A stretch of 64,000 nucleotides of DNA from JBQTGK01 sp052400665 (GTDB lineage: Bacteria > Bacteroidota > Bacteroidia > Bacteroidales > Marinifilaceae), in the NCBI GenBank assembly GCA_052400665.1, contig JBQTGK010000014.1, one strand, 5' to 3'. The notes below the pieces were generated by a model. It was not told the origin of the DNA, ran no database searches, and saw only the letters and a program-made list of their open reading frames with translations. A program made the translations under genes and the position numbers. Below are positions 46,170 through 53,951 of the stretch, one piece after another; positions within the stretch are counted from its first letter, which is position 1, and each line of letters opens with the position of its first letter.

Positions 46170-47243
46170 TTAGTTATTCTGCACCTTCACCTTATCCGAT
46201 ATACTCAAGCCTTCCAGAATTTCAATCCTTAAACCATCGGAAAGGCCAGTTTTAACTACTCTTTTTTGTTTGTGGTAATTTTCATCGAGCAATTCCACAT
46301 AAATGCTGTCGTTCTTAAAAATAAGGTTGCGTTCTTTTATTGTTAAAACACTGTCGCGCCTATCGAGAATCATTTCGGCAACGGCCGAAAAACCCGGGTA
46401 GAGTTGAATTTTTTTGTCGTTCTTTACTCTTGCCTCAATATCAAATTTCATAATGCCATTTTCCTCTTTTGCCTTTGGAGTGATGTGAGTCAATTCGGCT
46501 TGTATCTGTTGATCCTTTAGGGCACTAATTTCTATAGTAAGATCCATTCCTTTTTTAAGGTATACAACGTCCGATTCATTTACTTTCGCCTTGAAAATAA
46601 GAGACTCTAAATTGGCAATAATTGCTAGGTTGCTTCCAGCATTAAAGTTGTTACGTTCTGTAATACTAGCTCCTTCTTTTAAAGGAATTTCCAATACTGT
46701 ACCTGATACTGTTGATCGAATAAAGTTGGGAATGTTTTTTTGATCATTGGTGTATCCTTTTTCAATGATTTCCAATTGTTTTTTTGCCGATTTCAATTCT
46801 TCTTTACTAATTAAATAAGCATCTCGGTACTTGTCAAATTCCTGTTCAGCAACCACCTGTTTCTGAAACAGATTTTGATATTGTTTGTATTCTTTTTCGC
46901 ATTTTGAAAAATTAATCTGGCAGGTAGTAAGGGTATTCGAAGCGGTTTCGATATTTTGTGGGTTAGGTAGAATACTCACTTCTGCTATTAGATCGCCTCT
47001 TTTGATGGTATCGCCTGCTTTAACATTCATTTTTTTTAAAATCCCTGATATTTGAGATTTGATTTCGATTTCCTTACTGGGGACAAGAATGCCAGATAGG
47101 TATTGTCGCAATTTAAGATTTACGATTTTAGGTTTTTCTGTTGCAATGTATTTTGCATTGTTTCCACTATACTTGATCAGTAAAAATCCACCAATAATGA
47201 TAATAATAAAGATAATAACGGTAATGTTTGCTTTGTTTTTCAT
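46170..47243 (-). CDS. HlyD/MacA-type periplasmic adaptor protein
   Basis: This 357-residue protein has one N-terminal membrane anchor (NITVIIFIIIIIGGFLLIKY) and the adaptor (membrane fusion protein) fold. It contains a lipoyl-like half motif (EIKSQISGILKKMNVKAGDT), a helical hairpin at about 105-170 and the second half motif (VSGTVLEIPLKEGASI, about 184). The C-terminal barrel domain follows. Adaptors link an inner-membrane transporter to an outer-membrane channel. It lies 8 bp after the MacB-like permease gene. No TolC-type gene is in the island, so an outer-membrane channel must come from elsewhere. Confidence 0.9.
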   Translation of the reverse strand: MKNKANITVIIFIIIIIGGFLLIKYSGNNAKYIATEKPKIVNLKLRQYLSGILVPSKEIEIKSQISGILKKMNVKAGDTIKRGDLIAEVSILPNPQNIETASNTLTTCQINFSKCEKEYKQYQNLFQKQVVAEQEFDKYRDAYLISKEELKSAKKQLEIIEKGYTNDQKNIPNFIRSTVSGTVLEIPLKEGASITERNNFNAGSNLAIIANLESLIFKAKVNESDVVYLKKGMDLTIEISALKDQQIQAELTHITPKAKEENGIMKFDIEARVKNDKKIQLYPGFSAVAEMILDRRDSVLTIKERNLIFKNDSIYVELLDENYHKQKRVVKTGLSDGLRIEILEGLSISDKVKVQNN

Positions 47244-47251
47244 TTTAAAAT

Positions 47252-48502
47252 CTATTGGTTGTCTGAGTTTAAGGCTTTAATTGGTAGTACCGAAGCTGCT
47301 TTTTTTGCTGGATAAAGTCCGGCAATAGCTCCGGCAAGAACGAGTAAGATTAGTGCTCCAATGGCAATGGGAATATTAACATCCAAACCTTTAAATATTG
47401 AACTTTTGTCGCTAATTATTGCACTCATCGAAGCATTAATCAAAAATACGATAAGCGAAGCTGCAGTTAATCCTACTAAGCCTGAAATTAATGTAATGGC
47501 TATCGATTCATTTATAATCATAAACAGTATATTTCCTGGGGGAGCACCTATGGCTTTTCGAACACCAATTTCCTGAGTTCTTTCTTTTACTACCACCAGC
47601 ATAATATTGCTAACGCCAACTATTCCGCTAAGCAGCATGCATATTCCCACTATCCATAAAAAAAATTGTATGGATTTGAATAAGCTATTAAAAGCTTTGG
47701 CATCAGCTTGCAAATTTTCTATGTAGATAGCGTTCTTATCGTTTTTATGAAATGAATATCTTTTGGCTAGGTAAGTTTTAAAATATTCTTCAAATGTGAT
47801 TGGCGAGGTGTCTGAGTTTAAAGAAATACTAAAACAATCTATGGTTTTACCATAATTATATTGATCTTTTAATGTTTGATAGGGGATGTAAATTTGTTGC
47901 TGATTGTTTGAAAACATTGATTTTTCGGCTAGTATACCAACAATTCTTAGCCAAACTCCATCTAAGGATATGAATTTTCCGATGGCATCTTCTTTTCCAA
48001 AAAGTGCTTTAGCAATTTGTTTGCCGATAACTACAACTTTTGCATGTGAATTATCATCATTACTGTTTAGTAATCTTCCTTTTTCAACATTAAATGTTTT
48101 AATTTTAAAATAGGAGTTATTTACTCCGTAGCATTGGAATCTTTTGTACGACTTGAATTTTGAATGTAGTTTTTTACCAGGATAGTTTATTTCAGGCGAA
48201 ATTTCCAGTATCTCAGGATATCGATGAGCAAACAACCTTAATTCATGTTCTTTAAAATCAACTGTCCTTCCCGACCTTTGTCCGGGTTTCGACATACTCG
48301 TTTCACCTCCGTATATCCACAAACTATTTTGAGTGTAATCTTTAAACAGAATCATGATCCCTTTCTGTAATCCACTACCTGCCCCTACTAGTAATACCAA
48401 AATAAAAATTCCCCAGGCAACTCCAAAACCCGTAAGTAGATTACGGTTTTTGTGCTGTTTAAGAGAATCCCATGTTTCTTCAAAATTGTATAAGTTAAGC
48501 AT
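47252..48502 (-). CDS. MacB-like ABC transporter permease
   Basis: This 416-residue protein follows the MacB permease plan. One helix lies near the N-terminus (NLLTGFGVAWGIFILVLLVG), then a large periplasmic MacB_PCD domain (about 40-270) and three C-terminal helices. The conserved block VVKERTQEIGVRKAIGAPPG (about 307-326) is diagnostic. No dedicated ATPase of the MacB kind is in the operon, so it may borrow one. Its start overlaps the C39 exporter gene by 8 bp. Permeases of this type export peptides or toxins and sometimes confer self-protection. Confidence 0.88.
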   Translation of the reverse strand: MLNLYNFEETWDSLKQHKNRNLLTGFGVAWGIFILVLLVGAGSGLQKGIMILFKDYTQNSLWIYGGETSMSKPGQRSGRTVDFKEHELRLFAHRYPEILEISPEINYPGKKLHSKFKSYKRFQCYGVNNSYFKIKTFNVEKGRLLNSNDDNSHAKVVVIGKQIAKALFGKEDAIGKFISLDGVWLRIVGILAEKSMFSNNQQQIYIPYQTLKDQYNYGKTIDCFSISLNSDTSPITFEEYFKTYLAKRYSFHKNDKNAIYIENLQADAKAFNSLFKSIQFFLWIVGICMLLSGIVGVSNIMLVVVKERTQEIGVRKAIGAPPGNILFMIINESIAITLISGLVGLTAASLIVFLINASMSAIISDKSSIFKGLDVNIPIAIGALILLVLAGAIAGLYPAKKAASVLPIKALNSDNQ

Positions 48503-50660
48503 ATAATAAATCGTTCCAGTAATTACTATATAGGTTGTTGCCTTTTAAGAGCTGATTATGATTGCCTTTGGCTTTAATATTGCCATCTTCCATTACTAGA
48601 ATATTACCATCAAAGGATTTAAGAATGTGTAAACGATGGGTAATGAAAAGAATGGTAATATTTCCTTTCATACTTTTTAATAGTTCAAGTATGAAATTTT
48701 CGGTATTTCTGTCCATGGCCGAAGTGGCCTCGTCGAGTATTAATATTTGTGGCTGGCGATAGAGTGCTCTGGCCAATGCTACCATTTGCTTTTCTCCGCC
48801 CGAAAGATTGATGCCTTCTTCGCCAACCAAAGTATGATAGGAGTGATGTAATTTGCTAAAATATTTATCCAGACCCAATTGTTTGCAAAAGGTGATGATT
48901 TCCTTCTCCTTTTCTTCTCCATTTTCCATGCAAATATTATCAAGAATACTACCATTAAATATTTTAATGCTTTGTGGCACTACACCAATTGCATTCCTCC
49001 AATTTACTGTTGATACATTTCTTAAATCTTCACCATTCACCTTGATTTCACCTGAATAGTTGGTGTAGAACTTTTGTGCAATTTGTAATAAACTACTTTT
49101 ACCACACCCGTTTTCTCCAAGTAAGGAGGTAATTTCTCCTTTTTTTATGGAGAAATTGATATCTTTTAATAAGGCGCCTTGTCCGGGGTAGGCAAAGTTT
49201 ACCTTCTCAAACTTCAATTCTTCAAACTGCAAAGGAGCAGGAGTATCTTCTGTTTTGAACTCCTTTTCTTCTTCGGTGAATTCAAACATACGTTCTAAGG
49301 CCACTCTTGCACCCTGAATGTTGATGTTTGCTAATACCAGATTCTCAACAGAATCTATTAAGATGTTTACAATGGTTAGAGATGCAATTAATTCTCCCAA
49401 TTGTATTTTTCCTTCCATGAATAAAAAGGATGTGTAGGCAATGGTAAGAATCAAACAAAAAGTATTGATGCTATCAATGGATAAATCAAATTTGGCAGTA
49501 ATGGTTCTAAATGAAAAAATACTCCTTTGGAATTTTTGATAGATTCCTTGTGCCTTGTTTTGAAAGTATGTTTCTTTCTGGAAACTCTTTATAGAATGAA
49601 TGCCATTTGTGGTTTCAATATAATTTGATTCATTAATAGCATGTCGCATCATTACATCTCTCTGTTTCGATTTAATAGGTTTTAAAAAGAGAGAAAGAAG
49701 TAAAACCAATAAGGGAAGAATTGCCAATGCAAACAAAGCTGTTTCGCTATTGTAATAGAACAAAAAAGAAAAAGATACAATCAAAAGTAAGGCATCAATT
49801 ACTGCCTGCCCCAATACATATTGAACTGCTGATTGAATGGTTTGACTATCGTTCATTCTTGCGATCATGTCGCCTTGTTTTTTGCTATCGAAGAATGATT
49901 TTTGTAAATAGATCAATTTACCAAGGAAATACTTTATTACTCTTTGATTGAATTCAAAAGATTGACGAAACATCAACAGTTGCCTAAGATAGGTGAAAAT
50001 ATTATTTAGGAGAAGAAGAATACCCCAACTTGTTATTCCTTTTATAAGGAGATGAAAGTTTTTTTGAGGTAGAATTTCATCAACTAATTGTTCTGAGAAA
50101 ACAGCTGATGTCAGCCCAAGTATTGCAAGAATAATTCCCAAAAAAAGAGATGATATGAATAGGCTTTCGTCTGCTTTTAAATGATCTTTTAACCATTTGA
50201 TACTTTTATTGGTATGAAATCCATTTGCTTTAAATTCCGTATTGGGTGATAGCTGTAAAAGGTAACCCGATTGCCAGATTTTCTGCAGTTCTTCATCGGT
50301 ATATTTTACGATTCCTTCCGCAGGATCTCCAATAATAAATTTGCTGTTTTTGTATTGAAAACAGACGATATAATGTTCAAAATTCCCTTCTAAATTTACG
50401 TGAAGAATAACAGGCTGATGAAGTGCTTTTAAATCATTGATGCACCCTTCTAGTCCTTCGGCATTTAGTTGGTTTTGAAGAGCAGACTGATACAATCCCA
50501 GTAGACTTGTTCCCTTGCTATTTGTTCCGCTTTCCCTTCTTAATTTCTCTAGGGAGATATCGTTTCCATGATACCTGATGATACTTTTTAAACAGGCTAC
50601 ACCACAATCTTTTTCGTCGTGCTGCAGAACCATTGCTTTTTTTATTCTTTTATCGATCAT
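48495..50660 (-). CDS. C39-peptidase-containing ABC exporter (PCAT) for double-glycine peptides
   Basis: This 721-residue protein (ATG at 50660) combines three parts. The C39 peptidase is at about 1-130, with catalytic Cys in VLQHDEKDCGVACLKSI, His in FEHYIVCF and Asp in IIGDPAEG. Six membrane helices lie at about 155-440. The ATPase has Walker A GENGCGKSS, signature LSGGEKQ and Walker B ILILDEATSA. Such transporters cut the leader after a Gly-Gly site and export the rest. The peptide at 53293-53436 has exactly that kind of leader. The open frame extends 12 codons upstream into the thioredoxin-like gene. All catalytic residues are present. Confidence 0.95.
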   Translation of the reverse strand: MIDKRIKKAMVLQHDEKDCGVACLKSIIRYHGNDISLEKLRRESGTNSKGTSLLGLYQSALQNQLNAEGLEGCINDLKALHQPVILHVNLEGNFEHYIVCFQYKNSKFIIGDPAEGIVKYTDEELQKIWQSGYLLQLSPNTEFKANGFHTNKSIKWLKDHLKADESLFISSLFLGIILAILGLTSAVFSEQLVDEILPQKNFHLLIKGITSWGILLLLNNIFTYLRQLLMFRQSFEFNQRVIKYFLGKLIYLQKSFFDSKKQGDMIARMNDSQTIQSAVQYVLGQAVIDALLLIVSFSFLFYYNSETALFALAILPLLVLLLSLFLKPIKSKQRDVMMRHAINESNYIETTNGIHSIKSFQKETYFQNKAQGIYQKFQRSIFSFRTITAKFDLSIDSINTFCLILTIAYTSFLFMEGKIQLGELIASLTIVNILIDSVENLVLANINIQGARVALERMFEFTEEEKEFKTEDTPAPLQFEELKFEKVNFAYPGQGALLKDINFSIKKGEITSLLGENGCGKSSLLQIAQKFYTNYSGEIKVNGEDLRNVSTVNWRNAIGVVPQSIKIFNGSILDNICMENGEEKEKEIITFCKQLGLDKYFSKLHHSYHTLVGEEGINLSGGEKQMVALARALYRQPQILILDEATSAMDRNTENFILELLKSMKGNITILFITHRLHILKSFDGNILVMEDGNIKAKGNHNQLLKGNNLYSNYWNDLLYA

Positions 50661-51180
50661 TGGCTGCTCTGGTATATTTAACAAGGGTTTTGGCACTTAT
50701 GGCTTCATCTAATTTTTTAAGTAGACCAAATTGTGTATCGAAAATAAAAATAGATGGTAACTTATGACTTCCAAATAGTTCTTCGAATTGATTTTTTTGA
50801 TATTGCAAAAAGTAGATATTTGGGAATGCATCTAGTTCGTGTTTCTCCTGAAATTGCTTCATTAATTTTTTACTGTGATTTGACACAAAAAGGACTTGAC
50901 TCTTCTCAAATTCGCTATAATAATTTTTAATGATTTTGGCTTCCTGATCACAGAAATCGCAGGTAGGACTAAAGTGAATAATTATGGTACTTCGACCTGT
51001 TTCCAAATCTAAATTTCCCAAGAGTTCGTTGTTTAAAGTTTTAAATTCAAAGCTTGGAATTTTTTTTAACTCTATTTTATTTTGTTTTGGAATTTTTAAA
51101 TTTCTTGCTTTAACTATAACACAAACCATTAAATATGTAATAATGCAAAATATTCCAATTATTGAAAAAATTTTAGTCAT
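50650..51180 (-). CDS. Membrane-anchored thioredoxin-like (TlpA/redoxin) protein
   Basis: This 176-residue protein has an N-terminal membrane anchor (IFSIIGIFCIITYLMVCVIV) and a periplasmic thioredoxin-like domain. The active site CDFC is in IIIHFSPTCDFCDQEAKII (about 65-83), and the cis-proline is in LPSIFIFD (about 141). It lies between the exporter (overlap of about 11 bp) and the membrane protein gene (6-bp gap). The exported peptide has two cysteines, so a role in forming or checking its disulfide is reasonable inference. Confidence 0.82.
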   Translation of the reverse strand: MTKIFSIIGIFCIITYLMVCVIVKARNLKIPKQNKIELKKIPSFEFKTLNNELLGNLDLETGRSTIIIHFSPTCDFCDQEAKIIKNYYSEFEKSQVLFVSNHSKKLMKQFQEKHELDAFPNIYFLQYQKNQFEELFGSHKLPSIFIFDTQFGLLKKLDEAISAKTLVKYTRAANDR

Positions 51181-51186
51181 GCTTTT

Positions 51187-51891
51187 CTAAAGTAAAATGT
51201 ACATCATTAAGGTTTCGTATAATATTAAACCCAGAACAATTGAAAAATACAAATATTTGGAAAGAGTAAATATATTATGTTTTGTTGTGTTTTTTACAAG
51301 TATAAGTATTGTAATTGTGAATAATATGAATAGAATATTAATATCTTCTAAAAAGAAATTTATCCAACTATCAGGATTTGGATGTACCCAAAAATCAGAT
51401 ATGGAAGGATTTATTGTTTTGTGAAATACTCTTATGTCTTCTAGTTGGTAATCTTTTTTTATAAGAATAAACCAAATACAAGATGCAATATCTTTTATAA
51501 AGAAAATAAAATATGCTAAAAATGTAGATTTAAAAATTAATCGTAATGAAATGGTCTTTAATTGCTCTGAGAATTGAAATATGGTAAAAGTTAAAAGAGA
51601 TAGACCCAAACAAATAATTAAGAAAGGGATCATAAAAGATATAATATCAATTAGAAAATAATCCCAATCATATGTATCTGAACCTTCTAAAGATATTTCA
51701 TTTAAATCTTCCTCAAAATCAGCTATGTAGCTATTGTATTCATTAAATTCTTCACTTTCCTTTTTGTCTAAATAATTATACCAAATTTGTTTAGACATTA
51801 TGAATTTTGAATTTGTAAACTGAAGAAAATAAGAAAGGGATACAAATAGTATAAATAAAAGGAGGGTATTTGTGTTGTTTACGATTTTCAT
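51187..51891 (-). CDS. Multi-span membrane protein of the peptide operon, unknown
   Basis: This 234-residue protein has about five membrane helices (TLLLFILFVSLSYFLQF, FMIPFLIICLGLSLLTFTIF, TFLAYFIFFIKDIASCIWFI, INILFILFTITILILV, YFSIVLGLILYETLMMYILL) and an acidic loop after the first. I recognise no family. It overlaps the preceding regulatory-domain gene by 4 bp. Small polytopic proteins at this position in bacteriocin operons are sometimes immunity proteins, which is a guess here. Confidence 0.7.
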   Translation of the reverse strand: MKIVNNTNTLLLFILFVSLSYFLQFTNSKFIMSKQIWYNYLDKKESEEFNEYNSYIADFEEDLNEISLEGSDTYDWDYFLIDIISFMIPFLIICLGLSLLTFTIFQFSEQLKTISLRLIFKSTFLAYFIFFIKDIASCIWFILIKKDYQLEDIRVFHKTINPSISDFWVHPNPDSWINFFLEDINILFILFTITILILVKNTTKHNIFTLSKYLYFSIVLGLILYETLMMYILL

Positions 51892-53237
51892 TTTTTTATT
51901 GATTTGATACTTTTGAATTTAATTTGAGCCTCAAGAAACTTTCTCAGGATAGTTTCATTTTTGGTTTCTGATAGTGTTGGAAAATTATGCCAGAACTTTT
52001 CATGATATCTTTGTGGTAAATATAAATTATCTTGCCATTTTTTAGGGGTAAGTTCTTGTATATCTGATTGGTTTATGATGTTTTGACAGAAAACTAGTTC
52101 TCTTTTTATATATGGGTATTTGCCACTAAAAATCATAGAGCTGCTTGATGCTGACTCATCTATACAGTCCTCTGAATAATAAGTTGGATATAGTTTTCCA
52201 TTTAATTTCTTATATCGGATTTTAATTTTGGATTGTATGCCATTTCCTGATATAAAAGATGTTATACCTCTTTTATCTCGAGGGTTTTTAACTTTAGCAA
52301 TCTCAACTTCATGAATTGCAAAATCTTTCATCGATATTAACAGATAGCCTACTGTAATAAATGGATATTTTCGTAATTCTTTATGGGTAGGTAAGATTTT
52401 TAGTTTGTAATAATTTTCTGCTTCTCCCTGTATCAAAGAGTCAATTTTAAATTGTTGTTGTTTAAACAAAGTTTTCAAATTTCGCTTTACTTTCAGGTTA
52501 GGATAACATGCAAAAAAACAATTATTCAGGCTTTTTGAAATAGGGAAGTTATATTGATCTACTAAAGGTATTAATTTAGTTAGTTCATTTTCAGGTGGCA
52601 TTTTTCTATAGCTTTTGTTCACAGATCTTCTAATTCCAATATTTTTTGATAGTAAATAATCTTGATATAGATGTTTAAAATCAAAAGTCCTGTTCTCATG
52701 ACTATTTCTTTTTTCGTTTACATTAATATTCCATAAGCCTTTTTTAGGGATAAAATAGCAATTTAAAGCGGCCTCAATATGTTTTATATAGTTTTTATTA
52801 AGCAGATGACTTTGTTTAAGAAATATATTACTTAAATAGTGTTTTTCAGGTCTAAATGTTGGAGCTCTTTTTATGCACTTTTGTATGATTTCTTTAGGAT
52901 CATCGATCGGGTTTTGAGAGTGAATTGTGATTTCATTTAAAGAGTATGTTAAGGCTGATAATTTTAGTTTTTCCTTAATCTTTTTTGCTGCCATTATTCT
53001 AGATTGATACCCTAGCATACTAATCTGAATTGTATCATTAGGCTTAGTAAATAAGTTGAATTTTCCTTCTTTATTGCTGACAGTTCCGGTGCCTGTTTTT
53101 TGTATGAAAATATTTGCATAAGGAATTGGGATGCCGCTTTTATTGTCTATTATTTGTGACTTTATGATTACTTCTTGAGAATAGGATGTAAGAGATAAGA
53201 GTATAAATGCAAAAGTATAACCTAAGGTTTTAATCAT
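51888..53237 (-). CDS. Carboxypeptidase-regulatory-like domain protein, exported (first operon gene after the peptide)
   Basis: The ATG at 53237 gives 449 residues with a signal peptide (MIKTLGYTFAFILLSLTSYS). Residues about 21-95 form a CarboxypepD_reg-like domain (IIDNKSGIPIPYANIFIQKT, TVSNKEGKFNLF), followed by about 350 unassigned residues and no TonB-dependent barrel. The tail has EKFWHNFPTLSETKNETILR, similar to the FW-N-F tail of the paralogue at 45103. The pair frames the transport genes. A frame upstream of the ATG enters the hairpin at 53253-53276 and is not used in my view. Confidence 0.75.
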   Translation of the reverse strand: MIKTLGYTFAFILLSLTSYSQEVIIKSQIIDNKSGIPIPYANIFIQKTGTGTVSNKEGKFNLFTKPNDTIQISMLGYQSRIMAAKKIKEKLKLSALTYSLNEITIHSQNPIDDPKEIIQKCIKRAPTFRPEKHYLSNIFLKQSHLLNKNYIKHIEAALNCYFIPKKGLWNINVNEKRNSHENRTFDFKHLYQDYLLSKNIGIRRSVNKSYRKMPPENELTKLIPLVDQYNFPISKSLNNCFFACYPNLKVKRNLKTLFKQQQFKIDSLIQGEAENYYKLKILPTHKELRKYPFITVGYLLISMKDFAIHEVEIAKVKNPRDKRGITSFISGNGIQSKIKIRYKKLNGKLYPTYYSEDCIDESASSSSMIFSGKYPYIKRELVFCQNIINQSDIQELTPKKWQDNLYLPQRYHEKFWHNFPTLSETKNETILRKFLEAQIKFKSIKSIKK

Positions 53238-53252
53238 AATTTGAATAATTAA

Positions 53253-53276
53253 GAGAGGTCTTAACAAAGACCTCTC
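53253..53276 (-). promoter_or_regulatory. Intra-operon hairpin between peptide gene and export genes
   Basis: GAGAGGTCTT (53253-53262) pairs perfectly with AAGACCTCTC (53267-53276) around AACA. On the minus strand it lies 17 bp after the peptide stop and 16 bp before the next ATG. The following tract (TTAATTATT) is only partly T-rich, so it may be a leaky terminator or an RNA-stabilising hairpin that keeps peptide mRNA in excess. Confidence 0.8.
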
Positions 53277-53292
53277 AGGATGTTGAATTAAT

Positions 53293-53436
53293 CTACTGGC
53301 ACTGTCTTTTATATTTTCTAATTAAACGGTCGAACTTGCTACCATTAGTAATATTATCACCAGCCTTCATTAATAGTTCCCAACAAGTTTTTCCACCTTG
53401 GATGTTTTCCATTTGTTCTAAATTCAATTTTTTCAT
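53293..53436 (-). CDS. Double-glycine-leader peptide, putative bacteriocin-like precursor
   Basis: This 47-residue gene is easily missed because of its size. The ATG is at 53436 and the stop at 53293-53295. The leader is MKKLNLEQMENIQGG, with the pattern of hydrophobic residues followed by Gly-Gly that C39 exporters recognise. The 32-residue core starts KTCWELL. Its only two cysteines are at core positions 3 and 31, close to the ends, and it carries about eight Lys/Arg against three acidic residues. A C39 exporter, a thioredoxin-like protein and an adaptor follow on the same strand. Class II bacteriocin or signalling peptide are both possible. No modifying enzyme is present. Confidence 0.88.
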   Translation of the reverse strand: MKKLNLEQMENIQGGKTCWELLMKAGDNITNGSKFDRLIRKYKRQCQ

Positions 53437-53481
53437 TTTTACAAAAATTAAATGTTTATACTAAAAAATTAATTTAATTTT

Positions 53482-53726
53482 GCCCTAATCTCCTCGAACG
53501 AGATCTTGGGCTTTGAGTTTTTCGTGTACACTTCATTAAACTCATTGCCAAGTTATAAAAGCTCACTCGCATTATATGAGAGTGAGCTTATTTTTATTAA
53601 GTCTATTTAACGGGGGGGTATTTTTACTGTAAATATTGTATTTATAGTAGTTTTATTAAGTTTGTTTACTTTTGTTAAGTAGGGCATTCTAAATAAGGCG
53701 AAAAGTTGGGCGTCATTTTTTAGAAA
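53482..53726. repeat. 245-bp duplicated element, copy 2
   Basis: This copy lies 45 bp upstream of the peptide gene and matches 44781-45025. The 10-bp hairpin arms (53559-53589) are unchanged. A short frame on the minus strand near its far end would encode MTPNFSPYLECPT (MTPNFSSYLECPT in copy 1). I see no TTTG/TAnnTTTG promoter in either copy, so the element may carry an alternative promoter, an operator or a structured leader. Confidence 0.9.
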
Positions 53727-53753
53727 TAAAATAAAAAAATTGTACTGTTTTTA

Positions 53754-53951
53754 TTACTTATAATAGTACGTATTTTTGCTTTCGGAATAGTCGATCGGTT
53801 CTCCCAACTCTTTAAGTGCTTTTAGAATTCTATAAACGGTACTCTCCGATACTTCCATCTTAACTGCCAGTTCTTTTGGTGTTCCGGTACATTGTTTTTC
53901 TATTAATTCTTTTAAATATTTTTCTCTTTTTAGTGTTTTAGTGTAGCTCAT
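53754..53951 (-). CDS. Small helix-turn-helix protein, putative regulator of the peptide island
   Basis: This 65-residue protein is little more than a winged helix-turn-helix (CTGTPKELAVKMEVSESTVY, then RILKALKELGEPIDYSESKN), similar to the HTH_11-type DNA-binding half of DeoR-like regulators with no effector domain. It lies just upstream of the duplicated element and on the same strand as the peptide gene. A regulatory role over the element, which contains the palindrome GTGTACAC, is plausible inference. Confidence 0.7.
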   Translation of the reverse strand: MSYTKTLKREKYLKELIEKQCTGTPKELAVKMEVSESTVYRILKALKELGEPIDYSESKNTYYYK

